A stretch of DNA of 64,000 nucleotides, taken from assembly GCA_001899205.1 (NCBI GenBank), contig MKVL01000010.1:755546-819545 (forward strand). Direction: 5' to 3'. A program made the translations under genes and the position numbers. Shown here piece after piece: positions 8,458-17,271 of the stretch. Each line of letters starts with the position of its first letter. The first letter of the stretch is position 1. The stretch is from Mesorhizobium sp. 65-26. Its GTDB lineage: Bacteria; Pseudomonadota; Alphaproteobacteria; Rhizobiales; Rhizobiaceae. The notes under the pieces were generated by a model. That model was not told the origin of the DNA and searched no databases. It worked only from the letters and a program-made list of their open reading frames with translations.

Positions 8458-8778
8458 CGCGCGCCCAGCTTTCCATGGCTGGAAAGATGCGACGACCGCG
8501 ACGTCATTGCGGCTGGCGCGCACCGGGCAAGAGTTTATAGTCCGGCAATAACGGAGGATTTATCCTCCTCGGATAGTCATAGCCGCAAACGCGCCGTATT
8601 TGTTGCCAACATGACCCGGCGCCGGCGTGGCGAAACCGAAATTCGCGACATGGTGGAGCAGCGCAATGAGCGAATTCCGGATTCACAACCTGGGCACGCT
8701 CCCTTCCGAAGATCGATCCGGTTCTCGGGGGAATGCGTCAGCTCGATGCGCTTTTTCAGAAACCCGGGAGGCTTCTCG
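8458..8778 (+). other. Intergenic region before degP, probable promoter region
   Basis: No credible gene. It holds a 7-bp inverted repeat CTTTCCA-TGGC-TGGAAAG (8469-8486) just after the DUF2065 gene, perhaps a transcript end without a U-run, and a second compact palindrome GGAGGATTTATCCTCC (8553-8568). The degP promoter should lie here; I do not see a convincing ECF or housekeeping box. An in-frame upstream extension of degP to 8611 is not supported because it has no signal-peptide logic. Confidence 0.4.
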
Positions 8779-10293
8779 ATGATATCCAAGACCCTTTGGC
8801 GCGCGGCCCGACGGACGGTCGTCGTCGGCGTGTCGGCACTCGTGCTCACCGCCGCCGTGCCGTCCTTCGTCGCGCCGACCATGGCGTCGGACGCGCCGCC
8901 CTCGGTGGCCGATCTGGCTGAGCGGCTGCTCGGCGCCGTAGTCAACATCTCGACCTCGCAGACCGTCAAGGGCACTGAAGGGCCAGGCGCGGTGCCGATG
9001 CCGCAGCTGCCCGAAGGCTCGCCCTTCCAGGACTTCTTCGACGATTTCTTCAAGAACCGTGGCGGCGACAAGGACAACAGCGCCCAGAAGGTTCAGTCGC
9101 TCGGCTCCGGCTTCGTCATCGACGCCGCCCAGGGCATCGTGGTCACCAACAACCACGTCATCGCGGACGCCGACGACATCGAGGTCAATTTCTCCGACGG
9201 CATCACGTTGAAGGCGACGCTGGTCGGCACCGATCCGAAGACCGACGTGGCGGTGCTGAAGGTCGACCCGAAGGGCCATAAGCTGACGGAAGTGAAGTTC
9301 GGCGATTCCACCAAGATGCGGGTGGGCGACTGGGTGATGGCGATCGGCAATCCGTTCGGCCTCGGCGGCACGGTTACTGTCGGCATCGTCTCGGCCCGCA
9401 ACCGCGACATCAATTCCGGGCCTTATGACGATTTCATCCAGACCGACGCGGCCATCAACCGTGGCAACTCCGGTGGCCCGCTGTTCAACAGCAGCGGCGA
9501 GGTGATCGGCATCAACACGGCGATCATCTCGCCCTCCGGCGGCTCTATCGGCATCGGCTTCTCCATTCCCTCGCAGCTTGCTGCCGGCGTCGTCGACCAG
9601 CTCCGCCAGTTCGGCGAGACGCGGCGCGGCTGGCTCGGCGTGCGCATCCAGCCGGTGACTGACGACATCGCCGAAAGCCTCGGCATGGCGACCGCCAAGG
9701 GCGCGCTGGTCGCGGGCGTCATCAAAGGCGGCCCGGTCGACAATGGCAGCATCCAGGCGGGCGACGTCGTCATCAAGTTCGACGGCAAGGATATCCACGA
9801 GATGCGCGATCTGCCGCGCGTCGTGGCCGAAAGCCCGGTTGGCAAGGCGGTCGACGTTGTCATCGTGCGCAAGGGCGTCGAGCAGACGGTCAAGGTGACG
9901 CTCGGCAGGCTGGAGGACGGCGAGAAGCTGGCCAATGGCGAGGATGCCGGCAAGGCCAACCAGGGTACCGACGACAAGGCCCCGGCGGTTTCGACGGCCT
10001 CGGTGCTTGGCATGACGGTGGGCGAGCTCAACGACGACACCCGCAAGAAGTTCGGCATCGGCGCCGACGTCTCCGGCGTCGTCATCACCGACGTCGCCAA
10101 GAATTCGGCGGCGGCCGAGCGCGGAATCCAGCCTGGTGAGGTGATCACCGAGATCGCGCAGGAATCGGTTGCCACGCCGAAGGACGTGATGGACAGGATC
10201 GGCGCGCTGAAGGAGCAGGGCCGCAAGAACGCGCTGCTGATGCTTGCTTCCAAGACCGGCGAGCTGCGCTTCGTGACCATCCGCATGGATTGA
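8779..10293 (+). CDS. degP: Do-family periplasmic serine endopeptidase (DegP/MucD-like)
   Basis: A 504-residue secreted protease/chaperone. The signal peptide spans about residues 1-36 (VVVGVSALVLTAAVPSF). The trypsin-like domain carries His126 (TNNHVI), Asp156 (TDVAVL) and Ser231 (GNSGGP), all intact. Two PDZ domains follow (about residues 275-370 and 405-500). The start at MISKTLW has GGGAGG 7 nt upstream, better than the upstream MRFFRN. It degrades or refolds misfolded envelope proteins. Position after hflKC-DUF2065 is conserved in Rhizobiales. A strong hairpin terminator follows. Confidence 0.95.
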   Translation: MISKTLWRAARRTVVVGVSALVLTAAVPSFVAPTMASDAPPSVADLAERLLGAVVNISTSQTVKGTEGPGAVPMPQLPEGSPFQDFFDDFFKNRGGDKDNSAQKVQSLGSGFVIDAAQGIVVTNNHVIADADDIEVNFSDGITLKATLVGTDPKTDVAVLKVDPKGHKLTEVKFGDSTKMRVGDWVMAIGNPFGLGGTVTVGIVSARNRDINSGPYDDFIQTDAAINRGNSGGPLFNSSGEVIGINTAIISPSGGSIGIGFSIPSQLAAGVVDQLRQFGETRRGWLGVRIQPVTDDIAESLGMATAKGALVAGVIKGGPVDNGSIQAGDVVIKFDGKDIHEMRDLPRVVAESPVGKAVDVVIVRKGVEQTVKVTLGRLEDGEKLANGEDAGKANQGTDDKAPAVSTASVLGMTVGELNDDTRKKFGIGADVSGVVITDVAKNSAAAERGIQPGEVITEIAQESVATPKDVMDRIGALKEQGRKNALLMLASKTGELRFVTIRMD

Positions 10294-10327
10294 CGCCAGG
10301 TGCCTGGCGGCGATGGACAGGAACGGG

Positions 10328-10363
10328 ATGGCCCGGTGGCGTCGCCGCCGGGCCATTTCTTTT
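10328..10363 (+). terminator. Rho-independent terminator after degP
   Basis: ATGGCCCGGTGGC and GCCGCCGGGCCAT pair over 13 bp (one G-T wobble) around a GTC loop and are followed by TTCTTTT. It ends the degP transcript; the opposite-strand acetyltransferase gene ends 30 bp downstream, so it may serve both. Confidence 0.85.
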
Positions 10364-10393
10364 AGACCGATCTCTTCGTTCCGCCTGGCGGCG

Positions 10394-10963
10394 TCAGGTC
10401 CGCGCGGCTTTCCAGTCGGCGCGCGATAGCCTGTAGAACACATGCCGCCTGAGCCTGGGATGGCTGTCTGGGATGTCCGGATGGTCGAAGTCGGTGGAGG
10501 GATCCCTGGTCATGCCGATGCGCTGCATGACCGCTGTCGAGCGATGGTTGTCGGCGACGGCGAAGGAAACGATCTCCGCGAGGTCCAGCGTCTCGAAGCC
10601 TAAGGTTAGCCAGGCCCGCGCGGCCTCGGCGACATAGCCCTTGCGCCAGAATTCGGGCGCCAGGCGCCAGCCGATCTCGATGGTGCCGGCGGGCAGGAAG
10701 GGCAGGTAATCGGTTCCGGTGATGCCGACGAAGCCGATGCACTGGCCCGTGGCCGCGATCTCGGCGGCGGCGAAGCCATAACCGTCACGGTCGATGGTCT
10801 CGCGCAACTCGTCCATCTTGGCGTCGGCCTGCCTGCGATCGCGGCGGAACGGAAAGAACTCCATGACGCGGTCGTCGGAGTTGATGCGGTGGAAGAGCTC
10901 GCGGTCGCGATCTTCCCAATTGCGCAGGATCAGCCGTTCAGTGCGGATGGGTTTCAGGCTCAC
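10394..10963 (-). CDS. GNAT family N-acetyltransferase (RimJ/RimL type)
   Basis: A 189-residue protein beginning RTERLILRNWEDRD, the RimJ/RimL-type acetyltransferase opening, with the acetyl-CoA region around PEFWRKGYVAEAARAWLTLG and the C-terminal NHRSTAVMQRIGM (Asn and the conserved G-M/F). The substrate is not predictable. It starts at GTG in a GTGA overlap with the serB stop, with AGGAGG about 10 nt upstream, so it is coupled to serB. Confidence 0.88.
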   Translation of the reverse strand: MSLKPIRTERLILRNWEDRDRELFHRINSDDRVMEFFPFRRDRRQADAKMDELRETIDRDGYGFAAAEIAATGQCIGFVGITGTDYLPFLPAGTIEIGWRLAPEFWRKGYVAEAARAWLTLGFETLDLAEIVSFAVADNHRSTAVMQRIGMTRDPSTDFDHPDIPDSHPRLRRHVFYRLSRADWKAART

Positions 10964-11847
10964 GCGGCAAAGTCCTCCTGGCGATAGCCCTGCATGTAAA
11001 GCAGGGCCGTCAGGTCGCCATGGTCGATGCGCACCTTGGCCTGCGCCGCCACCGTAGGCTTCGCATGGAGCGCGACGCCGACGCCGGCGAGGCGGATCAT
11101 ATCGAGGTCGTTGGCGCCGTCGCCGACGGCAATGACATCGGAGGGCGCCAGGCCGAGGCGGGCGCAAATATCCATCAGCGCCTCGGCCTTGGCGGCGCGG
11201 CCGAGGATGGGCTCGGCGACGGCTCCGGTGAAGCGGTCGTCGTGTTCGATCAGGCGGTTGGCGCGATTTTCCTGGAAGCCGAGCTGCGCGGCGATACGGC
11301 TGGTGAAGACATCGAAGCCACCGGAGACGAGGGCCGTCCAGGCGCCGTAGGCCCGCATGGTGCGAACGAGCGCCGGGCCGCCGGAGGCGAGCGTGAGGCG
11401 GTTGGCGACGATCCGGTCGACCACGGCGGTCTCAAGCCCCTGGAGCAACGCCACCCGCTCGCGCAAGGCCGGCTCGAAGGCGATCTCGCCATTCATCGAA
11501 CGCGCGGTGATCGCCGCGACGCGGTCCTTGACGCCGATCTCGTCGGCCAGTTCGTCGATGCATTCCTGGTCGATCATGGTCGAATCCATGTCGGCCAGCA
11601 GGATCTTCTTGCGGCGCCCGGCCGCCGGCTGGACGATCACGTCGACCGGTTCCGAGCCGAGGGAGGCCCGCAGGCTGTCGGCGATTTCGGCGGATGAAGC
11701 CGTCTCCGGCAGGTCAAGATCGCAGGCGATTCCCTCGGCCAGCCAGCGAACGGCGCTTGCGCCGGCGGCCCGTGACGCCATATTCGCGAGCGACGGCGTG
11801 AGGATGCGGTCGGCAGGACGAGACACGAGGGTGGCGATCAGCGGCAT
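10960..11847 (-). CDS. serB: Phosphoserine phosphatase SerB
   Basis: A 295-residue HAD-family phosphatase that releases serine from phosphoserine, the last step of serine synthesis. The catalytic motif DMDST is at residues 86-90 (Asp86 nucleophile, Asp88), motif II is LVSGGFDVF, and motif IV is GDGANDLDM. The N-terminal 75 residues form the ACT-like extension typical of alphaproteobacterial SerB. The ATG shares bases with the divergent miaA ATG (CATG). Confidence 0.94.
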   Translation of the reverse strand: MPLIATLVSRPADRILTPSLANMASRAAGASAVRWLAEGIACDLDLPETASSAEIADSLRASLGSEPVDVIVQPAAGRRKKILLADMDSTMIDQECIDELADEIGVKDRVAAITARSMNGEIAFEPALRERVALLQGLETAVVDRIVANRLTLASGGPALVRTMRAYGAWTALVSGGFDVFTSRIAAQLGFQENRANRLIEHDDRFTGAVAEPILGRAAKAEALMDICARLGLAPSDVIAVGDGANDLDMIRLAGVGVALHAKPTVAAQAKVRIDHGDLTALLYMQGYRQEDFAA

Positions 11848-12814
11848 GGACAATTCCGGAGGGCAAGCGGGCGAAGGCCGCGTGAAAGACGCGATCCTGA
11901 TAGCCGGGCCGACCGCCAGCGGCAAGTCGGCGCTGGCGTTGGAACTGGCCGAGCGCAGGGGCGGCGTTATCGTCAACACGGATTCCATGCAGGGCTATTC
12001 GGTGCTCGACGTGCTGACGGCGCGCCCGACGGTCGACGAGCAGGCCCGCGTGCCGCATCTGCTCTACGGGCATGTCCACCCCACCATCCCCTATTCGACC
12101 GGGGCCTGGCTGCGCGACGTGACGCGGTTGATCGACGAGGAGGCGTTTTCAGGGCGGCGGCCGATCTTTGTCGGCGGCACCGGCCTCTACTTCCGCGCGC
12201 TCGCCGAAGGCATTTCGGAAATGCCCGAGATTCCCACCGCCGTGCGCGAGCGCTGGCGCTACGAGCTGGCGGAACATGGTTCGGCAAAGCTGCATCGCAT
12301 CCTGATGCGCGAGGATTCGGCCGCCGCCATGACGCTGCGGCCGACCGACAGCCAGCGCATCGTGCGCGCCTTGGAGGTGCTGGAGGCTTCGGGACGCTCG
12401 ATCCTCGCCTGGCAGGCGGCGCGCGGCCGGCCGCTGATCGATCGCGACACGGCGCGCTTCTTCGTCATCGAGCCTGAGCGCGCGGCCCTGGTCGAGCGTA
12501 TCGAGACGCGCTTCGACCGGATGCTCGACAAGGGCGCGTTGGATGAGGTGCGGAACCTCGCCGCCCTCGATCTTGACCCGGCGCTGCCGGCGGTCAAGGC
12601 GATCGGGGTTCGCGAGCTGCAGGCGGCGCTCGCCGGGGAAATCAGCTTTGACGAGGCGATCCTGCGCGCGAAGATCGCGACCAGGCAATATGCCAAGCGC
12701 CAGGCGACCTGGTTCAGGCACCAGCTTGGGCCGGAATGGCGACGTTTGGAACCCGCCCAGGCGCTTGGCGTCATGCTGGACGCCACTACAACCGCTACAA
12801 CCCTGGAGGGTTGA
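11846..12814 (+). CDS. miaA: tRNA dimethylallyltransferase MiaA
   Basis: Transfers a dimethylallyl group to N6 of A37 in tRNAs reading UNN codons. The P-loop is AGPTASGKSALA, followed by VNTDSMQGYSVLDVLTARPT (the usual motif has QVY; here Q-G-Y) and GGTGLYFRAL. Length is 322 residues from ATG, or 310 from GTG at 11882, which has GAAGG 4 nt upstream and may be the true start. From ATG the start codon overlaps the divergent serB start by two bases. In related genomes miaA is next to ilvB; here about 13 kb intervene. Confidence 0.92.
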   Translation: MDNSGGQAGEGRVKDAILIAGPTASGKSALALELAERRGGVIVNTDSMQGYSVLDVLTARPTVDEQARVPHLLYGHVHPTIPYSTGAWLRDVTRLIDEEAFSGRRPIFVGGTGLYFRALAEGISEMPEIPTAVRERWRYELAEHGSAKLHRILMREDSAAAMTLRPTDSQRIVRALEVLEASGRSILAWQAARGRPLIDRDTARFFVIEPERAALVERIETRFDRMLDKGALDEVRNLAALDLDPALPAVKAIGVRELQAALAGEISFDEAILRAKIATRQYAKRQATWFRHQLGPEWRRLEPAQALGVMLDATTTATTLEG

Positions 12815-12909
12815 CGTTTCGGAAACACCTCTAGCTGCGGTTGTCCGGGTTAACCCTCCGTAAGGCCACCCGTGCCATAAGGTCCGCGGGGTGGTTGCAT
12901 GGGGAGCAG

Positions 12910-13701
12910 ATGCGTTTCCACAAGGCGGAATCGGCGTTCTTCGTCTTTATTTTCGTGATCCTGGCCGCCGGCCTGGTGACGCTCCACGCCTATGTCCTGC
13001 TGCAGTCCTTCGCCATGGATCTCGACGCGCCGTCGCGGCTGGCCGAGCTCAACTATCTCAACAAGCTGCTGTTCGCGACCGGTGTGCTGCTGGCCACCGC
13101 ACTGTCCTTCGGCATCTTCTTCATCTATCCGCTGATCCGCAGCCAGGCCAGGGAAGAGGGCAAGCTGCGGGCAATGACCGTTTCGCTCAGCGCCCGTTCG
13201 GAGACGCTGGAACAGGCCGCGCTGACCGATGGCCTAACGGGCATGCAGAACCGGCGCTATTTCGACGACGCGTTGAAGGAGTACCTTGAGGAGTTCCGCC
13301 GCATCGGCAAGCCCGTGGGGTTGATGATCCTCGACCTAGACCATTTCAAGCAGGTCAACGACACGCATGGCCACGATGTCGGCGACGAGGTGCTGAGGGC
13401 CGTCGCCAACTGCCTGAAGGACATGACGCGATACCATGATGTCGTGGCGCGCCTCGGCGGCGAGGAATTCGCTGTCGTCACGCCCAACATGGATGCCGAG
13501 CTGCTTTCCAAATTCGCCGAGCGCATCCGCAGGGCGGTCGCCAACATGACCGTGCTGTCGGGCAATGTCCGGCTGAAGGTCACCACCAGCGTTGGCCTAG
13601 CCGTGTGGGACCGCAAGGAAACGGCGGAGGAATTCTATCGCCGCGCCGACCGCCAACTCTATGAAGCCAAGAGGCAGGGTCGCAACCGCGTCTGCGCCTG
13701 A
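12910..13701 (+). CDS. Membrane-bound diguanylate cyclase (GGDEF domain)
   Basis: A 263-residue protein with two N-terminal transmembrane helices (about residues 8-32 and 53-75) flanking a short periplasmic loop, then a GGDEF domain starting ALTDGLTGMQNRRYFD. The active-site loop is GGEEF (183-187), a functional variant, and the product-inhibition I-site RYHD (174-177) is at the correct five-residue spacing. It should make c-di-GMP and be feedback inhibited. The start has GGGGAGC 4 nt upstream. No EAL partner is nearby. Confidence 0.92.
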   Translation: MRFHKAESAFFVFIFVILAAGLVTLHAYVLLQSFAMDLDAPSRLAELNYLNKLLFATGVLLATALSFGIFFIYPLIRSQAREEGKLRAMTVSLSARSETLEQAALTDGLTGMQNRRYFDDALKEYLEEFRRIGKPVGLMILDLDHFKQVNDTHGHDVGDEVLRAVANCLKDMTRYHDVVARLGGEEFAVVTPNMDAELLSKFAERIRRAVANMTVLSGNVRLKVTTSVGLAVWDRKETAEEFYRRADRQLYEAKRQGRNRVCA

Positions 13702-13847
13702 AATCCTATCAGGAGATTCGTGAGGCCGGCGCGCTTGCGCTCAGGCTTCTCGACGCCGACACCAGTCGACTCGGCCTGACGGATTTGCCCTCGCTCGCCA
13801 GCGAGGCCGCAATCTCGAAGTTCGATTCGGCTTTCCGATAATGTCGC

Positions 13848-15677
13848 TCAGTCGGTCTTCGGACGCAGGCCGAAGGTCGACGGCTTGAGGCCGTAGCGCA
13901 TGTCGAAATCATCGTCGGGCTGCATGCGTGGCGCGGCGGGCTTGCGATAGTCGGGATCGCCGGCCTGCCGGCTGGTGTCGACCGCTTCGGCGAAGGCGAT
14001 GGCCTGCTGAGGCTTCGGGATGTTGCGCAGGCGCTCGACGATGGAGACCAGGTCGACTTCGCCGCCGGCCGTGTTCATGGCGGCCTGCTCGCGCTTGATC
14101 GCGCCCGGGATCAGCTTCTCCGGCAGTTTTTCGAATTTCAGGCGCATCGTCGTCGCCACGCCTTCGCCGAAGGCGATCGCCTCGCGCTGCCCCATCGAGG
14201 ACAGGAAGGCCAGCGTTGACGCCGAGGAATCGGCGATCGCCGAGCGGATGATCGCCTGGTCCTGTTCGTTGGCAAGGCGCATGGCGAAGAAGGTCGAGCA
14301 TTGCGACAGGATGGTCGGGTCGAGCTCGCCGGGCCGCTGCGTGACGACGCCGAGATAGCAGCCATATTTGCGGCCTTCCTTGGCGATGCGCGACAGGGCG
14401 TGGCGGGTCGGCGCGAAGCCGAGACGCGGATCGGCCGGCATGTAGCGATGCGCTTCCTCGCAGAGCACCAGGAGCTGCAGCCGTCCCTCGCTCCACAGCG
14501 CGAGGTCGAAGGCAAGGCGCGCGAGCACCGAGCAGACCGAGTTGACGACCTCCGACGGCATGCCGGCCATCTCGAAGCAGGTCACCGGGCGGCCGTGATG
14601 CGGCACGCGGAAGATATTGCCGATCGTCTCGTGGATGGTGTCCTCGATCAGCCGCGAGTTGAACATGAAGCGATAGCGCGGATCGGCCGCCGCCGATTCG
14701 ATGCGTGTCTTCAGGGATTTCAGCGTCGGCCGGTCGTTCTTGCTCTCCAGCAGACCCATGCGCTCGTCGATCTGCTTGATCAGGTCGACGATGCGGTATG
14801 GCATCGGCGTGTCGGCGGTCAGCGCATCGGAGCCGCGGCGCACGAAGGCGCCTGAACCGGGATTGCGATAGAGGTTCTTGGCGACGGGGATCAGGTCGCG
14901 GAGCGCGTCGACCTCTTCCGGGACTGTTTCGCGTCCCCGGAACAGCACTTCGGCGAATTCCTCCAGCCTGAACATCCAGAACGGCAGGTCGAGGGTCGAG
15001 GAATCGACCTTGACGGAATATTCGGGCAGCGAGGCCGCGAACTCGTTATGCGGGTCGAGGATGAGGATGCGCAGATCCGGTCTTGCCTCTATCGATTTGC
15101 GCATGAGCAGCGACACGGCCGTCGACTTGCCGACGCCGGTGGTGCCGACAATGGCGAAGTGGCGCGCCAGTGTATCGTCGATAGCGATGTTGGCGGTGAT
15201 CGCCTCATCCTGCGACAGCGCGCCGATGGTGATGGAATGGCGACCGGCCAGATCATAGACAGCCTGCAGGTCGCGGCTGCGGATGCGATGGGCTATGGCG
15301 CCGATATGCGGATAGGAGGTGATACCGCGATCGAAGATCGGCTTGGCGCCCGGCTCGACCGCGTCTCGCACCTCGCCGATCAATTCGACGCGCACCTCTA
15401 TCGGGTTCTGTCCCTCGCTGCTCCAGGCGCGGTCCGACTTGCCGATCTCGTAAACCAGGCCGACGGTGCGGGTGGCGCCAAGGTTGATCGACACCATCTT
15501 GCCGACGGTCCACTGGCCGGTGACCGCGCCGTCGGCATCCTCGGCATAGGCGCTGATCGTGGCGCGCGCGCCGTCGCACTGCACGACATTGCCCAGGATG
15601 CGCTTGTCGTTCTGGTCGGCTCCACGCCGCTCCTGCAACGTCCCTTCGCCCGCGGCCGTTTGGCGCTCGATAAACAT
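13848..15677 (-). CDS. HerA-like ATPase (HAS-barrel plus DUF87/FtsK-HerA P-loop)
   Basis: A 609-residue protein. The N-terminal 110 residues look like a HAS barrel (GNVVQCDGARATISAY, VGKMVSINLGATRTVGLVYEI). Walker A is GTTGVGKST (178-186); Walker B is LLVLCEEAHRY; TQRPGELDPTILSQC is the conserved sensor region. HerA ATPases are hexameric DNA translocases, often paired with NurA nuclease in archaea or found in bacterial defence operons. No nuclease, Sir2 or other partner is adjacent: neighbours are a diguanylate cyclase and an XRE regulator. This stand-alone form occurs widely in alphaproteobacteria; its role is unknown. ATG chosen over a TTG one codon earlier. Confidence 0.82.
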   Translation of the reverse strand: MFIERQTAAGEGTLQERRGADQNDKRILGNVVQCDGARATISAYAEDADGAVTGQWTVGKMVSINLGATRTVGLVYEIGKSDRAWSSEGQNPIEVRVELIGEVRDAVEPGAKPIFDRGITSYPHIGAIAHRIRSRDLQAVYDLAGRHSITIGALSQDEAITANIAIDDTLARHFAIVGTTGVGKSTAVSLLMRKSIEARPDLRILILDPHNEFAASLPEYSVKVDSSTLDLPFWMFRLEEFAEVLFRGRETVPEEVDALRDLIPVAKNLYRNPGSGAFVRRGSDALTADTPMPYRIVDLIKQIDERMGLLESKNDRPTLKSLKTRIESAAADPRYRFMFNSRLIEDTIHETIGNIFRVPHHGRPVTCFEMAGMPSEVVNSVCSVLARLAFDLALWSEGRLQLLVLCEEAHRYMPADPRLGFAPTRHALSRIAKEGRKYGCYLGVVTQRPGELDPTILSQCSTFFAMRLANEQDQAIIRSAIADSSASTLAFLSSMGQREAIAFGEGVATTMRLKFEKLPEKLIPGAIKREQAAMNTAGGEVDLVSIVERLRNIPKPQQAIAFAEAVDTSRQAGDPDYRKPAAPRMQPDDDFDMRYGLKPSTFGLRPKTD

Positions 15678-15819
15678 CAACAGGCAACCCCATTTCCCCT
15701 GAAGATCGATGCTTAGCCGGTCGCGGTTAAGGTCGGGTGAGGTCGCATGGTGTAGCGGCCCTTAACGCGATCGCGACAATTCGCCCGATGCCGCTCTTCC
15801 CCTTGTCGCAAAGTTCGAT

Positions 15820-15832
15820 ATATTGGAAATAT
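15820..15832. promoter_or_regulatory. Inverted repeat overlapping the start of the XRE-cupin gene
   Basis: ATATT-GGA-AATAT is a perfect 5-bp inverted repeat whose right arm includes the first two bases of the start codon. The position would suit autorepression by the XRE protein. Short and AT-rich, so it could be chance. Confidence 0.3.
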
Positions 15833-16397
15833 GAGCGATATAGCGAACGATATCTCCTCCACCATCGGCAAGCGCATCTACGCTGAGAGGGCGATCAGAA
15901 ACTGGTCGCTCATCGAACTGGCCGATCGCTCCGGGGTGTCGAAGGCCATGCTGAGCACCATCGAGCGCGGCAAGACAAGCCCGACGGCGGCGCTGCTGGT
16001 GCGCATCGCTGCGGCATTCGGGATGACGCTTTCGACGCTGATTGCCCGGGCCGAGCGGCAGGGCGGGGCGGTGTCGCGCGAGGGCGACCAGCCTGTCTGG
16101 CGCGATCCGGCGACGGGCTATGTCCGGCGTCATCTTTCGCCGGAATCGGACATGCCGCTCGAATTGGTCCGGGTGCGTCTGCCGGCGGGAGCAAGAGTTG
16201 CCCTTCCGGCCGCGTCCTACGCTTTCATTCGCCAGCAGATATGGCTGGTCGCGGGGCAACTGGAGTTCACCGAGGGCGATATCGTGCACGCCCTCGGCCC
16301 CGGGGACTGCCTGGCGCTCGGAGCGCCGGCTGATTGTGTTTTCCATGCTCCGGGGCCGGAGGATGCCGACTATCTCGTGGCTCTGGTCAAGGGCTGA
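15831..16397 (+). CDS. XRE-family transcriptional regulator with C-terminal cupin domain
   Basis: A 188-residue regulator: helix-turn-helix at about residues 12-66 (RNWSLIELADRSGVSKAMLS, IERGKTSPTAALLVRIAAAF) and a cupin-like beta-barrel at about 105-185 (QIWLVAGQLEFTEGDIVHAL, GPGDCLALG). This architecture usually senses a small ligand. It is followed after 3 bp by a short unknown gene and then a GNAT acetyltransferase, which together look like one operon and its likely target. Confidence 0.88.
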   Translation: MSDIANDISSTIGKRIYAERAIRNWSLIELADRSGVSKAMLSTIERGKTSPTAALLVRIAAAFGMTLSTLIARAERQGGAVSREGDQPVWRDPATGYVRRHLSPESDMPLELVRVRLPAGARVALPAASYAFIRQQIWLVAGQLEFTEGDIVHALGPGDCLALGAPADCVFHAPGPEDADYLVALVKG

Positions 16398-16400
16398 TCC

Positions 16401-16709
16401 ATGGCGCGTCGGCCGACCCGTTCGCACAATGGCGGCCCGCCGCTCGACGACTACAAGGGACCGGCCTGGGGCAAGGGAGACGCCTATCGCTTCGTCACCT
16501 GGCGCGCCGCCCATGCGAAAGCCTGGAAGTCGACCAGCCGCGAGGTGATGCTGATGCGTCAGGACAAGGCCGAGCGGCTGGGCCTTACCTATGAGGAATA
16601 CACGCTCGAACTGCTGGAGCGCGGGCGCCATCTGCAGGTCGAGGATGCCGATCGCATCGCCGAGATCCGCCGTGCCCGCAAACGCAGGCGGTTCAGCCAC
16701 TTCGATTGA
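16401..16709 (+). CDS. Conserved hypothetical protein, 102 residues
   Basis: A small basic protein I do not recognise. It begins MARRPTRSHNGGPPLDDYKG, has a tryptophan-containing middle (YRFVTWRAAHAKAW) and a helical, charged C-terminal half ending RRARKRRRFSHFD. No signal peptide or membrane segment. It starts 4 nt after the XRE stop and precedes the acetyltransferase by 31 bp, so it is probably co-transcribed with both. The basic tail could contact nucleic acid, which is only a guess. Confidence 0.7.
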   Translation: MARRPTRSHNGGPPLDDYKGPAWGKGDAYRFVTWRAAHAKAWKSTSREVMLMRQDKAERLGLTYEEYTLELLERGRHLQVEDADRIAEIRRARKRRRFSHFD

Positions 16710-16740
16710 CCACCTTCCGGATAGACAGGGATACACGCAC

Positions 16741-17265
16741 ATGAACCCGATCGAGATCAGGTCGCTTCCCGCGACCGCAGCCACGGAAACAAGGCTGGCG
16801 GCACTGCTCGTCGAGACCGTCGCCTCGGGGGGATCGGTGAGCTTCATGCACCCGCTGGCCCCGGATGATGCCTCGGATTTCTGGCGCCGGTCGCTGGAGG
16901 CCGCGTCGCGAGGTGAAAGGGTGGTGCTCGGCGCCTGGGATGGCGAGCTTCTCGCCGGCACGGTGACACTTCTGCTCGACTTTCCGCCCAATCAGCCGCA
17001 CCGGGCCGAGATTGCCAAGCTGATGACCCGGCTCGACTATCGGGGGCAGGGCGTGGCGACGCGGCTGATGCGGGCGGCCGAGGCGCTCGCGATCGAGAAA
17101 GGCCGCACGCTGCTGGTTCTCGACACGGCCAGCGAGGAGGGGGCGGCCGGTCTCTACGAGAGGCTGGGCTTCACGCTTGCCGGCGAAATACCCGACTTTG
17201 CGTTGAAGCCGCATGGCGGGCTGACAGGCACGCTCGTCTATTGGAAGCGTATCGGACGGAACTGA
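16741..17265 (+). CDS. GNAT family N-acetyltransferase
   Basis: A 174-residue acetyltransferase. The acetyl-CoA site is LMTRLDYRGQGVATRLMRAAEALA (R-x-x-G-x-G/A type), preceded by the beta-strand VTLLLDFPPNQPHRAEI and followed by LVLDTASEEGAAGLYERLGF. The substrate is unknown; proteins of this type often act on small amines or antibiotics. Last gene of the XRE-cupin operon, which implies ligand-dependent expression. Confidence 0.88.
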   Translation: MNPIEIRSLPATAATETRLAALLVETVASGGSVSFMHPLAPDDASDFWRRSLEAASRGERVVLGAWDGELLAGTVTLLLDFPPNQPHRAEIAKLMTRLDYRGQGVATRLMRAAEALAIEKGRTLLVLDTASEEGAAGLYERLGFTLAGEIPDFALKPHGGLTGTLVYWKRIGRN

Positions 17266-17271
17266 CGGAGG

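Noticed and set aside
8611-8778. Upstream extension of degP (to MTRRRRGE...)
   Set aside because: It would bury the signal peptide 56 residues inside; a strong GGGAGG supports the start at 8779.
8683-10443. 586-codon minus-strand frame over degP
   Set aside because: Shadow of the degP coding frame; His/Arg/Ala-rich with no domain.
13848-15677. HerA ATPase as part of a phage-defence operon
   Set aside because: No nuclease, Sir2, DUF4297 or similar partner within several kb; neighbours are regulatory or metabolic.
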